From positions 13,305,280 through 13,369,279 of the forward strand of contig OY998177.1 of assembly GCA_963921935.1 (NCBI GenBank): a stretch of 64,000 bases of DNA, read 5' to 3'. Origin of the DNA: Galeruca laticollis (Eukaryota > Arthropoda > Insecta > Coleoptera > Chrysomelidae). The notes beneath the pieces are model-generated. The model made no database searches and was not told the origin of the DNA. It saw only the letters and a list, made by a program, of their open reading frames with translations. Of this stretch, positions 10,630-20,575 are shown piece after piece (the first letter of the stretch is position 1; each line of letters opens with the position of its first letter). Both the position numbers and the translations under genes were made by a program.

Positions 10630-12047
10630 CCCCTGTCTAATTTCTCATGTGACTGGAGTTTTGGGACGCTTAGACGGACTGCGTACGTGCTCTAGCTCGC
10701 CACACTTCCGGCATTTGATCCTCTTTGGCTTCTTGTCTGCCGTACCTTTCAACAAGTTGACGATCTGGTCAAGTCCGTCATCGTCACCTTCTTCCTGCAT
10801 GGTCCTGCCCCTGTTGTACTGCGAATGCTTCGTGGCTGTTTTGCCTTTAAGATGTTCTTGGTTTGCAGGAGTCGTAGGACGCTTACACGAACTACGTGCA
10901 TGCTCTAGTTCGCCACAATTACAGCACCTGATCTTCTTCGGCTTCTTGTCTACCATACCTTTCAACAAGTTGACGATCTGGTCAAGTCTGTCATCGTCAA
11001 CTTCCTCTCGGATGGTCCTAAATTTATTATAACCCGAAGCCTTCGTTGCTGCTTCGCATTCAAGTGCAGCTGTCAATGCGTCAACTAATGTTTTGGGATG
11101 GGCTAAACGAAGCGTCCTTTGCATATCGGGGTCACGTAAGCCATCAATATAGGTCTGGATGCCCAGACATTCCATCATGTTCTCTGTTGCTGATGGATAA
11201 GCAAATCGACCGAGGCAATATTCACTTCATACTCTTGAAGGGCTTTGTCACGTTTCTGCCTTCGGTTCTTCAGTTGGGACTGGTAGAAATGTTCTAGATG
11301 TTCGTGGCCATATCGCATGCCCAGCCTCTTCATCAGCAACTCGAAGTCATCCGTTTCTTCAAGTGGTATCGTCTGAAGCACATCTGAGGCATCTCCCCGA
11401 AGCGCGATGGTTAAGTTCACTGTCTTCTCCCTGTCGGACGAATTATTCACTCTAGCGGCTGCTTCAAACTGTTTCACATAATTGGTCCACGATATCTTTC
11501 CGTCGAACGTTGGAGCCTTGACTCGGGTAAAACTGCCAATGTCTTCCAACTTGGGGTGTGTTTCTGGCTTGCATGGTTTCGTTTGCTCGGTCTTCTTTTC
11601 TTCTGCTGGAGTGTCTTGTGTTCTTAAATCTGCCATATTTCTCTCCAACTCCTTGATTTTCTCGTCTAACGTTGGCATCTTATCTTTAATATCCGACTTT
11701 AGAGACGAAATTTTATCTCCGACGTCAGTGGCAATGTCATTTTTCACGGATAAGATATCGGCAGAAATATCGTTCTTCACATTAGTTGAAATATTTTCTT
11801 CCATGGCAGAAATATCATTCTTCATGGTAGAAATCTTCTCGTCCATATTAGTAAAGATGTCGTTCTTCATATCAGAACTAGACGACATTAAGGTGGAAGC
11901 CTCATATTTGAATAAAAATATTTCTGAATCGAAACCAACACTTACCAGTGCCACTTTGAGTCTTTCCACTAACTCACTCTTCTTACCGGAGGTGTCCAAT
12001 TCTGCCTGTTGTTCAGTCACTTTCAGGTCACTTCGTCTCTTGGCCAT
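10630..12047 (-). pseudogene. Gypsy copy A gag (SAP-like N terminus, coiled coil, CCHC knuckles)
   Basis: The gene starts at ATG 12047 just inside the primer site. Residues about 5-40 resemble a SAP motif (DLKVTEQQAELDTSGKKSEL). Residues about 55-145 are a heptad-rich coil of repeated KNDIS and DEKIS units. A capsid-like block with ETDDFELLMKRLGMRYG follows. The tail has two related zinc-knuckle modules: CCNCGELEHARSSC is complete, while CRKCGELEHVRSPS has lost its last cysteine. The modules look like a tandem duplication of about 65 codons, because each is preceded by the same DDDxLDQIVNLLKG stretch. A frame break at 11175 splits the gene. Confidence 0.8.
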
Positions 12048-12073
12048 TTTTACGTAGATATTTATTTATATTA

Positions 12074-12090
12074 TCCCACTTCTGACACCA
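12074..12090 (-). promoter_or_regulatory. primer-binding site for tRNA-Leu, copy A
   Basis: The plus-strand text TCCCACTTCTGACACCA equals the 3' terminus of a eukaryotic tRNA-Leu including CCA, so the element RNA would pair with it. It lies one base inside the LTR. Confidence 0.75.
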
Positions 12091-12091
12091 A

Positions 12092-12571
12092 TGTAATATT
12101 TTTCTTATTCATTTAAAGTTTTTATTTCGACGGGTGGGATAAATTTATATACACGGTAGGTTTACTAACTTCATTTATTTGGTCACTACACCATTCACTA
12201 ATTTATATTATATATACAGTATATTCACTTACATTAGTTTATATGAACACTACACTACTTAGACTATTTACTTGTTCGATGTTTATATCGCGAGATCACT
12301 TTATAAACTAAACTTCTCCCGCCGGTCGGTCCTTTATATATTAGTGCATTTTTTACTAGATAATTCTATATCGCGGCTTACACGAAAACAATCGGCTCCC
12401 TGGAATTTTATAGATAAGACTGGTCACAAAAACAATGTCTAGATAAGATAGTCACAAAAAAACCGCAAACAGTTCTAAGAAATCCCTGCGCATCCGCCAA
12501 AATTTTAAATTTCATACATGGCTTAGACAGAGTTGGATTCAGGGACTACACTAGTGAGCTATTTCGTAACA
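12092..12571 (-). repeat. 5' LTR of Gypsy copy A
   Basis: A 480-bp repeat running TGTAAT to CGTAACA on the plus strand, followed by the ATAT target duplication. Its first 250 bp recur at 2648-2899. Confidence 0.9.
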
Positions 12572-12575
12572 ATAT

Positions 12576-13800
12576 TTTGAAGAATATGAATGGTTTCCTT
12601 GTTGATCGGTGTAACTTTTTCAGTATTTTTGTTTTCAACTATTACTACAGTTTGTTCACATTGTTTTGTATTCAACGTGATTCTTCTCTAGCACTGTTGT
12701 TATTCTCTCACTAATGTTATCTTTATCGTTAAATTGCAACACTTTTTTGTGAAACTAGATGTTCTTTGTTGTCTTCATTCTTCTTGTTTTCTCTATTTGC
12801 TGTTATTATTTCGGTTACTACTACTGCATTATTACATTATTACTTGATTGTCCAAAGTATTTGTTATTCTCCTGTTCTTTTGTGTGGCTGCATTTACACT
12901 TGCGTCTTCATTACAATTAAATGGTACTAAAGGTTGTTTTAAAATCGACAATTAATTATTTTTCTTAGATTCAAGTTCTGTTACTGATATGTAATTTTCC
13001 CCAGCAGTATTTTTTAATAAATCAAACTCTGGAAATGGGAATTTGAACACATTGTTATCAAGAATTGAAAGGTCGCTATCAGTCGAACTTGAGCAGTTGG
13101 TTCATTAATAATTGAATTTTTTGGAGAGTAATTGCCTAAACTGGATCTCATTAAATTGTTGTAAAATTTCTTTTTCAATTGTCTTCTAATAAAATGTAAC
13201 TTTTGCAAAGTCGTTATTCGTTTGTCTTCATTTGACTGACTAGTTAATTATTTTGTTGAGGTTGGTTGTTCCGACTTATTGAGACATTTCGAATAGTCAA
13301 CCGCGTTTGCATCAAACGGATATAAACCATAAAGCTTGAATCCTGAAATTAAACTATTTTTGAAATAGTTTTTTTAATAGTTTCATTGAGAACTGCTGTG
13401 ACATCTTTTTTTCTGTATACTTTTTCCGTCATGCTCAAGAATCCAATTTTTGACAATTTTTTTCCATACTTGTTTAAGAGGAAACAAAAATGCAATGTCT
13501 AGGAGGTTGCATTATATATATTGTGGTTTTCGGGTATAAACTTATTAAAATGATTTGTCACTCTCGGCAAACTTACTTAAGTGAAATGACAGATGTTATT
13601 TATGGCCATCTATGAATACTACAATAGGAAAAATTGTGTTTTTATGTTCGAGATACAGAACAAACACATTTCTGAAGTACTCGTAAAATGTATCACTTTT
13701 TGCATCCAGCCGGTATCGGATTTTTCAATAACCCATCCTGCAGGAACAGATTTTGGTATACCTAATAACAGGCAAGTGATCATATTTAAATATCGTAAGA
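12576..13800 (-). pseudogene. pogo/Tigger transposase, catalytic-domain part
   Basis: On the minus strand, recognisable blocks run in order: LLLGIPKSVPAGWVIEKSDTGWM, a degraded IDGHKSH-like block (read FIDGHK in another frame), then a proline-rich Q-P segment near 13520 and KQVWKKIVKNWI near 13470. These correspond to the DDE_1 fold of CENP-B/Tigger transposases. About 700 bp of degenerate linker follows towards 12576, where the Gypsy A insertion separates it from its C terminus at 2078-2643. Several frameshifts are present. Confidence 0.6.
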
Positions 13801-13879
13801 GGAAGGAGCTAACTCGCCTGTTGCACTGGCCGTAATTAACGTAGTGACGTTTTCGTTCTCGGAAGTTGATATCACATCG

Positions 13880-14410
13880 TAAATTAAGTTGGAATTACTG
13901 GAACCGTTGAACATATTATTTCTACCACTATACCAGCACTCACAATTACACTGTATGTCGCGCGTGTAATCAGTTTCACTAGCATCAGTTTGAATGATAA
14001 AAGCTTTAGAAAAATCAGGGCTTGCAAGAATAGGACTAGAAGTAAGACGTTTCTTAACTTCAGTAAAAGCATTTTCAGCCTCCGCAGTCCAAGAAATGGA
14101 TCGGCCTTTCTTTCTGCCATGAAGAAGATCAGTGATTGGAGAACAAATAGTAGAAAAATCTTAATAAATCGACGTTACCAACCAATAAGACCTATGAGAC
14201 GTTTTATCTCAGTAGTATTTTTTGGAGCTGGATTATTCAAAATAGCAGTGACTTTGACGCCATCTGTGCGAAGACCATTTGTGTCAACAACACAACCTAA
14301 AAACTGAAGAGATTCACGACAAAATTCACATTTTTCAAGATTGACAGTAAGATTAGCTGCATTTAGCCTAAGATACCATTTATTGAGAGTTTCCATATGA
14401 AGCTCAAAGG
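13880..14410 (-). pseudogene. fragment of a second Gypsy family: RT thumb and RNase H start
   Basis: The frame at 14396-14175 contains LTVNLEKCEFCRESLQFLG and KNTTEIKRLIGLIGW, the segment just after the RT catalytic box of Ty3/Gypsy elements. In the next frame (about 14130-13970) SWTAEAENAFTEVKKRL and an IQTDAS box mark the start of RNase H. It differs from the copies A, C and D in this window, so it is a separate lineage. It runs into the assembly gap upstream. Confidence 0.75.
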
Positions 14411-14610
14411 NNNNNNNNNNNNNNNNNNNNNNNNNNNNNNNNNNNNNNNNNNNNNNNNNNNNNNNNNNNNNNNNNNNNNNNNNNNNNNNNNNNNNNNNNN
14501 NNNNNNNNNNNNNNNNNNNNNNNNNNNNNNNNNNNNNNNNNNNNNNNNNNNNNNNNNNNNNNNNNNNNNNNNNNNNNNNNNNNNNNNNNNNNNNNNNNNN
14601 NNNNNNNNNN
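14411..14610. other. assembly gap (200 N)
   Basis: Exactly 200 undetermined bases, a conventional gap size, so the true distance is unknown. The two sides belong to different Gypsy families. Confidence 0.99.
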
Positions 14611-15108
14611 TTCCAATTATGCTTTCAGGTCCGTCACTTTCAGGTCACTTAGTCTCTTGGTCATTTCTACGTAACTATTTATATTATGTATAAATTTATA
14701 CACACGGTATATCTACTCACGTAATTTATTTATTTATACACTTAACTATTACTTTATATACACACTTGATTCTAATTTATAGTGGATACATTGTTTATCC
14801 ACTTACACTTAATTTATATAAATACTTAACTATTTCACTGTTCTGCTGTGTCCGCTATGAAATCAAACTGTAGCCTGTTTCACCGCTCGTAGGTAGTCGC
14901 TTACATATCAAAATCACTTTAGTGAACCTTCGGATTCCTTAAATTTCAAGTATGTGGCTACCAACAAACGATCGATCTTCTTAGAAATGATTCTATAAAA
15001 ACAATCACAAAAAATAGCCCTTCTTAGAAATCCGGAAGCTCCCGCCAAAATTTTAACTTATAGATATCTTTTTAGGCAGGGTCGGCACCAGTATGCGATT
15101 TCGTAACA
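14611..15108 (-). mobile_element. Gypsy copy E: gag start and LTR, rest lost in gap
   Basis: The text 14625-14670 matches the first codons of the gag genes at 12047 and 25443 (complement of the SAP-like start and ATG). LTR-like sequence follows directly from about 14684 and ends CGTAACA at 15108. The primer site and LTR start present in the other copies are deleted. The LTR is diverged from those of copies A, C and D, including a GGATACATTGTTTATCC block not seen in them. Confidence 0.7.
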
Positions 15109-15260
15109 ATACATTTTAAAGCTTTCAAATTTATTGTTATTAAGAAAAATTAACTTTTCTATTATATTTATTCATGTGCACATTAGGTTCAATTTTTGAC
15201 CCCAGAATATGAGACTCAATGTATGACCTACCTAATTGTTACATTCTGTAGCTAATAATA

Positions 15261-15273
15261 TTTTATGTTTCAG
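15261..15273 (+). other. splice acceptor ahead of the LRR coding exon
   Basis: The sequence TTTTATGTTTCAG lies immediately before an ATG at 15274. A 5' UTR intron therefore probably ends here, and the ATG at 15265 lies within the intron. The upstream exon is not identifiable. Confidence 0.6.
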
Positions 15274-16566
15274 ATGAAAAGCTGGGTATTTATTGTATTC
15301 GTTGCCTTTCTAAGTTCCAATGCAGTTCCAACATCTATTTCAACCACGGATACAGCTCCTATCGACACGCATGAATGTGCCGAAGACAAATCCAGTAAAA
15401 TAAGAACCTTCGCTAACTTTACAGAATACCAAGGAAACAAAAACAGTTTCGATCCGCGCCATAAAAACTATCAAGGAAATATAGTGCAGTTCAGTTCGAA
15501 AATCATCCCCAAGATCGTGAAGAACACTTTCATCAGTTTGGGGTCGGATAACATCATGAAACTTGATCTACACGGAAAAAGTATCGAGGATATAGAAATC
15601 GAAAGCTTTAAAGGATTATTTTGTTTACAGAAGCTCGATTTAAGCCATAATAATTTGAGTAATTTGACAGAAGGTAGCTTCGCGGGTCTAGAAAATCTCC
15701 AAGAATTGAACCTTAGTTTCAATTCGTTGAAATATGTCCCTGATAGTGGCTTAGCATTTATAACATTAAAATCACTGAGAGTGTTGGATTTGTCTCACAA
15801 TAAAATCACAAGTTTAGACAGGCGATCTTTTATGACTTTGTATGACTTAAACGTTCTAAATATTGGTTATAACGACATTAAAATAATAGATACGAAAGTT
15901 TTCAACTATATGGAATCTTTAGAAAAACTGATTTTAAACGATAACGACTTGGTTGAAATTTCAGCTGGACAGTGGAAAGGTTTAACAAATCTAACAGATC
16001 TTGACCTCTCTAATAATTATCTCTCTTCCTTCGACATGAATGATAAATACAGCTTCATTAACTTGAAAAATTTGAATTTAAGCGGTAACGATCTCAAAGA
16101 TATAGACATATACAGCATCAGAAAAACATTTCCGAATCTAACGAACCTCGATCTAAGCCAAAACAGTTGGTACTGTTCTGATTTGGAAGTTATAAAACGT
16201 GTCTTAAGAGATTCCAGGATTACGTTAACAAGAAGCATAGACTGCAACGATGATGATACAATTGAAACTAGCACTTCGAAGCAAGTTACTGTTACTCCAG
16301 TTTCTAAACTACAACGAGGGCTAGAAGTTCAACTTCTGAGGCAGAATAATCAAATTTTGGAGACAAACGAGCACATAGTTGATGATATTGAGAATCTAAG
16401 AAATGTTATAATGTGTCTGATGATAGCTTTAATTATATTTTCTATCATTGCAATCGCTTTAAAGATGGGAATTTGTAGAAGTTGGTACTACAGCGCTACA
16501 GGACGCAGTAATAGGGGATATATACAAACGCGCGATGCCGAGAGTGTTGGTTTGATTACCCGTTGA
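15274..16566 (+). CDS. leucine-rich-repeat type I transmembrane protein (host gene)
   Basis: A 430-residue protein encoded in one open exon. Residues 1-17 form a signal peptide (MKSWVFIVFVAFLSS). Residues about 91-300 hold eight or nine 24-residue LRRs of the type LxxLDLSxNxLxxL, capped by a cysteine-containing region (WYC at ~301, SIDC at ~324). A transmembrane helix spans about 378-398 (VIMCLMIALIIFSIIAIALK), leaving a ~32-residue cytoplasmic tail. LRR ectodomains of this kind bind other proteins at the cell surface; the partner is unknown. The chosen ATG follows the acceptor directly. It is the only gene here not assignable to a transposon, and a Gypsy LTR ends 165 bp upstream. Confidence 0.85.
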   Translation: MKSWVFIVFVAFLSSNAVPTSISTTDTAPIDTHECAEDKSSKIRTFANFTEYQGNKNSFDPRHKNYQGNIVQFSSKIIPKIVKNTFISLGSDNIMKLDLHGKSIEDIEIESFKGLFCLQKLDLSHNNLSNLTEGSFAGLENLQELNLSFNSLKYVPDSGLAFITLKSLRVLDLSHNKITSLDRRSFMTLYDLNVLNIGYNDIKIIDTKVFNYMESLEKLILNDNDLVEISAGQWKGLTNLTDLDLSNNYLSSFDMNDKYSFINLKNLNLSGNDLKDIDIYSIRKTFPNLTNLDLSQNSWYCSDLEVIKRVLRDSRITLTRSIDCNDDDTIETSTSKQVTVTPVSKLQRGLEVQLLRQNNQILETNEHIVDDIENLRNVIMCLMIALIIFSIIAIALKMGICRSWYYSATGRSNRGYIQTRDAESVGLITR

Positions 16567-17275
16567 AATTATTGTTGCTAGTTTACTTTGGTGTACATAA
16601 AGAGCGGGTATTTTATTTTTAAAATATGAGAAGAATGACATTTTCCTCAATAGAATTTGTAACGAAACAATTCGAACGTTTCGAATGTATCCAATTTTCA
16701 AAAACTTTATTAAAATATAATTTCGAAACAGAAACTAAAAAAGTTACAATTTTGAAAATAGTAAAACTTCTCTTTTTGCAACAACTTCATAAATACCTAG
16801 TGATAAATATTGACAGCGTGGTTATATAACATTATCGGACTAAAAATGTTATTAAAAACGTCAATATTGCTAAACTAAGTCCGGAAGAGTTCATTTTTGT
16901 TTACCGTTTTACTGTTATTTATAGCTTGTTTGAATTAAAATTTTATATTGTCAAGATATAGTGATTTTTAATTCAAATTTTTATTGTTTATTAACAATTA
17001 ACACAATTTTTTGTAACAATTTGTAACAACAATGGCCTAATTTTTTCTACATTGTTTACGAAATTTCAAATAAACATAAGAACATCCACCTCTATAGACT
17101 TACGTACAAAAAACATTCAAAATTTATTACTGGTTCCTAGTGATGTGATGTTAACAAATAAGGTTGATAAATTTGTGTACAGGTTGTCTCATAAAGTTTT
17201 ATGTTTTGAGATCAGAATAACTTTCTGAATTTGAACACAAAATTGGAAGTCAATATAATACCATTTTTTCTAAAA
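16567..17275. other. 3' flank of the LRR gene, A+T-rich, no gene seen
   Basis: It probably contains the 3' UTR; an ATTAAA-like signal lies near 16709 and AATAAA near 17070. No repeats shared with the rest of the window were seen. Confidence 0.45.
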
Positions 17276-19260
17276 TAAAGAAGGATAACCTAGAGAAATT
17301 TAGTAAACTGAATAGTATGTCAGAGAGTAAACAATTCAAAATGGTTTCAAAACATATCGATTGTTGACATCCCTCAAGATATCTCGGTTTTCTTATCGCT
17401 TGGTCAGAATTTTGGTGTTCAAGTTACAAATATTAGGTTTGATATTTTTATGTCAGATGTGTAAAATATGTTGCTAGTGATGCGCAGGATATTTTCAGAG
17501 CCAAGGTTACTAATTATTTACATAACTCCCACTTTGAACAACCATCGAATTTAAATCTGATGTTCAAATAACCCGATGTTTTTTAAAATCACATCCAGAA
17601 TTTTGCATTCTACAATCAGATAATGGTAGTTGTACTGTGGCAATTAACAAAACCGATTACATTAGAAAAACGGAATAATTATTAAAACATATATCTACTT
17701 ATATTAAATAAAACAGAGCCTACTGCTAACATACAATTAAAGTATAACGATATTATAAAATTTTTGAAATCTAAACGAGTAAGCACAACTTTTTCACTCT
17801 CATTCGTTTTATATTTAATAATACTTATTTCAGTTTCAACAACATTTTTTATTCTCAAATATTCGGAACTCCCATTCTAGCTACTATAGTGTTGGATGAA
17901 GTGATTCCGACTTTACCGTTTGATCTTCCTTTTCTTTACAAATACGTTGTTGATTTGGTTTGTGCTGTACCTACTAATCACATCCAAACCTGTGTGGATA
18001 CTTTCAACTCTTTCAATAGTAGCAATCGATTAACCGTTCAATCTGAAACGGACCAAATAACCTTTTTGGACACAAGTGTAATTAGACTGAACGATAATAG
18101 AGTACCAAAAACCCGCGGATCAGGTAGATACCTTAATTAGTTTTTGGATCACCCAAAAACCAGAAGTACCTTATTTACTAAAACGTTTTATTACGGGTGG
18201 GATAAATTCATATACACTGTAGGTTCACTTATTAATTTATTTATTTACTACACTATTCACTAATTATATACACAGTACATTCACTTAAACTAATTTATAT
18301 AAACAGTTCACTAATTCATATTCACTTATTTACTTGTTTATCTCACGATGTCAAATTGTCAACTCTCTCACTGGTCGGTTCTTTATATATAGTGCCTTTT
18401 TTACTAGATAATTCTAGATTGCGGCTTATGCAAAAACAATTGGCTTTCCGGCATTTTCTAGATAAGACTGGTCACAAAAACAATGTTTAGATAAGATAGT
18501 CACAATCGTAAACAATTCTATGAATTCCCTGCGCGTCCGCCATAGTTTCAACTTCCGTACATGACTTAGGCAGAGTCGGATTTATGGACTATACCAGTGT
18601 GCTGTTTCGTAACAATACTGTAATGGCTTTAAAGAACAGAATATTACACATTTCTGATGACCAGTTTCTACATAAAAACAAACAATTATATTCCTTATAA
18701 ATAATGGGTATCCAAAACATATTTTAAAAAAGCTTATTTTAAACTCAGACTACTATGACGGACCATGAGACTCAATAATAAACAAGACACTATATAAAAA
18801 GATCTTATATGTAAATTCTTCAACAGAATTGTGTCCGTTTTCAAAGAAATTCCCAATATCAAGATTGCAAAATATACCCCATTAAAGATATCAAATCTAT
18901 GTACCTGACTTAGATACACCTATTCTTTATAATACAAACGTTATTCACGAGATACCTTGTGGTGAATGTCAATACTCATATATAGGTCAAACATCACAAT
19001 GGCTCAAGGAGCGTATAACTCAACACCAGAGTTATTGCCGATTAGGCAAAAATAGATGTGCTACTGTTAAACATCACCAGAAGACCAAACATATTTTTGA
19101 CTCTTATGGGGCAAAAAGTCTAGGTCCCTCAAACAACTTCAAGAGCCGCTTGTTTCTGGAAATGTATCATATAAAAAGAAAACAAAAGTATAGCATGAAT
19201 TACAAAACCAACACCAACCAATTAAGTAACATATACTGTAACATTTTAAATCTAGTGTAA
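17276..19260 (+). pseudogene. second, decayed Penelope-like element split by a solo LTR
   Basis: Fragments in order on the plus strand: a DIPQDISVFLSLGQNFGVQ block (17370-17430), CTVAINKTDYIRKTE (17630-17680), LPFLYKYVVDLVCAVPT (17930-17980; the catalytic box reads YVVD instead of YVDD), FLDTSVIRLND, then after the LTR the GIY-YIG endonuclease with CGECQYSYIGQTSQWLKERI (18960-19020). Many frameshifts and stops are present. It is a different family from the intact element at 3906-6326. Confidence 0.75.
18168..18614 (-). repeat. solo Gypsy LTR
   Basis: It matches the LTRs of copies A and D (ACGGGTGGGATAAAT at its start, TTTCGTAACA at its end), with no internal sequence attached. It interrupts the Penelope remnant between the RT and endonuclease regions. 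It presumably arose by LTR-LTR recombination. Orientation is given by similarity to the other LTRs. Confidence 0.8.
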
Positions 19261-19473
19261 ACATGTGTATTTTCCTTTGAGTTCAATTCAAATGAAATGC
19301 TTTGCATACATATGTACCTTCAACTATTCTCTTTACAATATTAATTCCTTATAAGCAAAAAACCAACAATAATTAGCAATAATTTATTTTATATTTTAAA
19401 CATTACCGTTTCGTAATCGTACTGTTTTAACAATTGAAATGTTTGTTTCCTTTGAAGACGTACTCTAATATAT

Positions 19474-19944
19474 TGTAATGTTATTCTAATTTATTTAAAC
19501 AATAAGCGGGTGGGATAAATTTTAAACACACGGTATGGCTACTTACTTATTCATTTAAACACTAACTCACTAACACTAAATTTATATATACTTAACTAAT
19601 CACCTAAATTTAATTTATATGCACACAAACTTGATTATATTAGCACTTTACTGTTCGGTGTATTTTCGTTTATTTCTCGAGATCACTTTATCAACTAACT
19701 CCTCCGCTGATCGGTCCTTATTTATATTAATGCCTTTCTTACTAGAAAATTCCGGGCTGCGGCTTACACACACAAATAATTGATTCTGGCCTCTTCTAGA
19801 TAAGTCTGGTCACAAAAACAATGCTTAGATAAGATAGTTCCAAATAGTTATAAAAACACTGCGTATCCGCCATAATTTTAATTTTCATACCTGGCTTAGA
19901 CAGGGTCGGATTTAGGGTCTATACCAGTGTGCTGTTTCGTAACA
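19474..19944 (-). repeat. 3' LTR of Gypsy copy C
   Basis: 471 bp, TGTAATG...CGTAACA. It pairs with 25488-25958 at about 96-97 percent identity. Confidence 0.92.
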
Positions 19945-20575
19945 TTACCCCCTCCTTAGATGGAAGTTCCTCCTGGAACTTTTGTGTAGCCGAGACTGGA
20001 TGTTTGAATCGGCAACTGGCCCCATTTCCACACTTTCCGATCTTATGGAAATAGCAGGGCACCGTCTTCATCGGATACTGATAACGGGGGTTGTAGCTGC
20101 AAATTAATATCTGGACACCGGTATCTCTAAAGATAACCTCTACCATGTTCCTGATAACTCGCCAATCCAACTGGTTACTCGCTATCTTAGGCATAGCCAG
20201 TTTCTTCACGCTGGATTCTAATACATGGTCTCGGAGGTTACGAAGTGCTTCCCACACATCGCGGTAGCTGGATCGATCTTTAAATTCATCTTTAGTTACC
20301 ACGTAGAAGACGTACCGCGAATTATGTTTCAGTTTCAGTGTCTAGCCAGGGGCTGGAATCTGGTCTTCAAGTTTTTCTAATTGCCCGAACTTCTTTCGAA
20401 AGACGGTTGCCAACCCTCGTGCGTTCTTGATACGGGCGGGGATGTTGTATGCCAGTGAATAATCTTCCGGGAGAGTGAACAAATCTTGTTGTTGTTCCGA
20501 AGTGACTCCATATCTAGCTTTCCCGGTACCTCCATACGCGCCCATAAATTCATCGAAGGTAGGGTCAGACACATC
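19945..20575 (-). pseudogene. Gypsy copy C macro domain with C-terminal CCCH zinc finger
   Basis: Read on the minus strand after the integrase linker, DLFTLPEDYSLAYNIPARI then ATVFRKKFG matches the start of macro domains of the TARG1/OARD1-Poa1p type. The second half (VVTKDEFK, YRDVWEALRNLRDHVLE, KKLAMPKIASNQLDW, MVEVIFRDTGVQI) follows in a different frame after a stop and shift near 20340. Such domains bind ADP-ribose and some remove it from proteins. The loop that is usually GCG-like reads ASNQ, so catalysis is doubtful. A CCCH finger follows (CYFHKIGKCGNGASCRFKH, spacing 7-5-3), suggesting RNA binding. The same module occurs in copy D. The order of modules is seen; function is inferred. 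Confidence 0.78.

Larger units (their letters stand above)
2644..12575 (-). mobile_element. Ty3/Gypsy element, copy A (internally deleted, invaded by two other elements)
   Basis: The element lies on the minus strand between direct ATAT repeats at 2644-2647 and 12572-12575. It has a full right LTR, a truncated left LTR, a tRNA-Leu primer site, gag and integrase. Protease, reverse transcriptase and RNase H are absent, because gag runs straight into the tail of RNase H near 10620. A Penelope-like element (2900-6339) replaces the left LTR end, the macro-domain region and part of the linker. A DD41D transposon occupies 6408-9276. The element itself sits inside a Tigger transposase gene. Confidence 0.85.
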
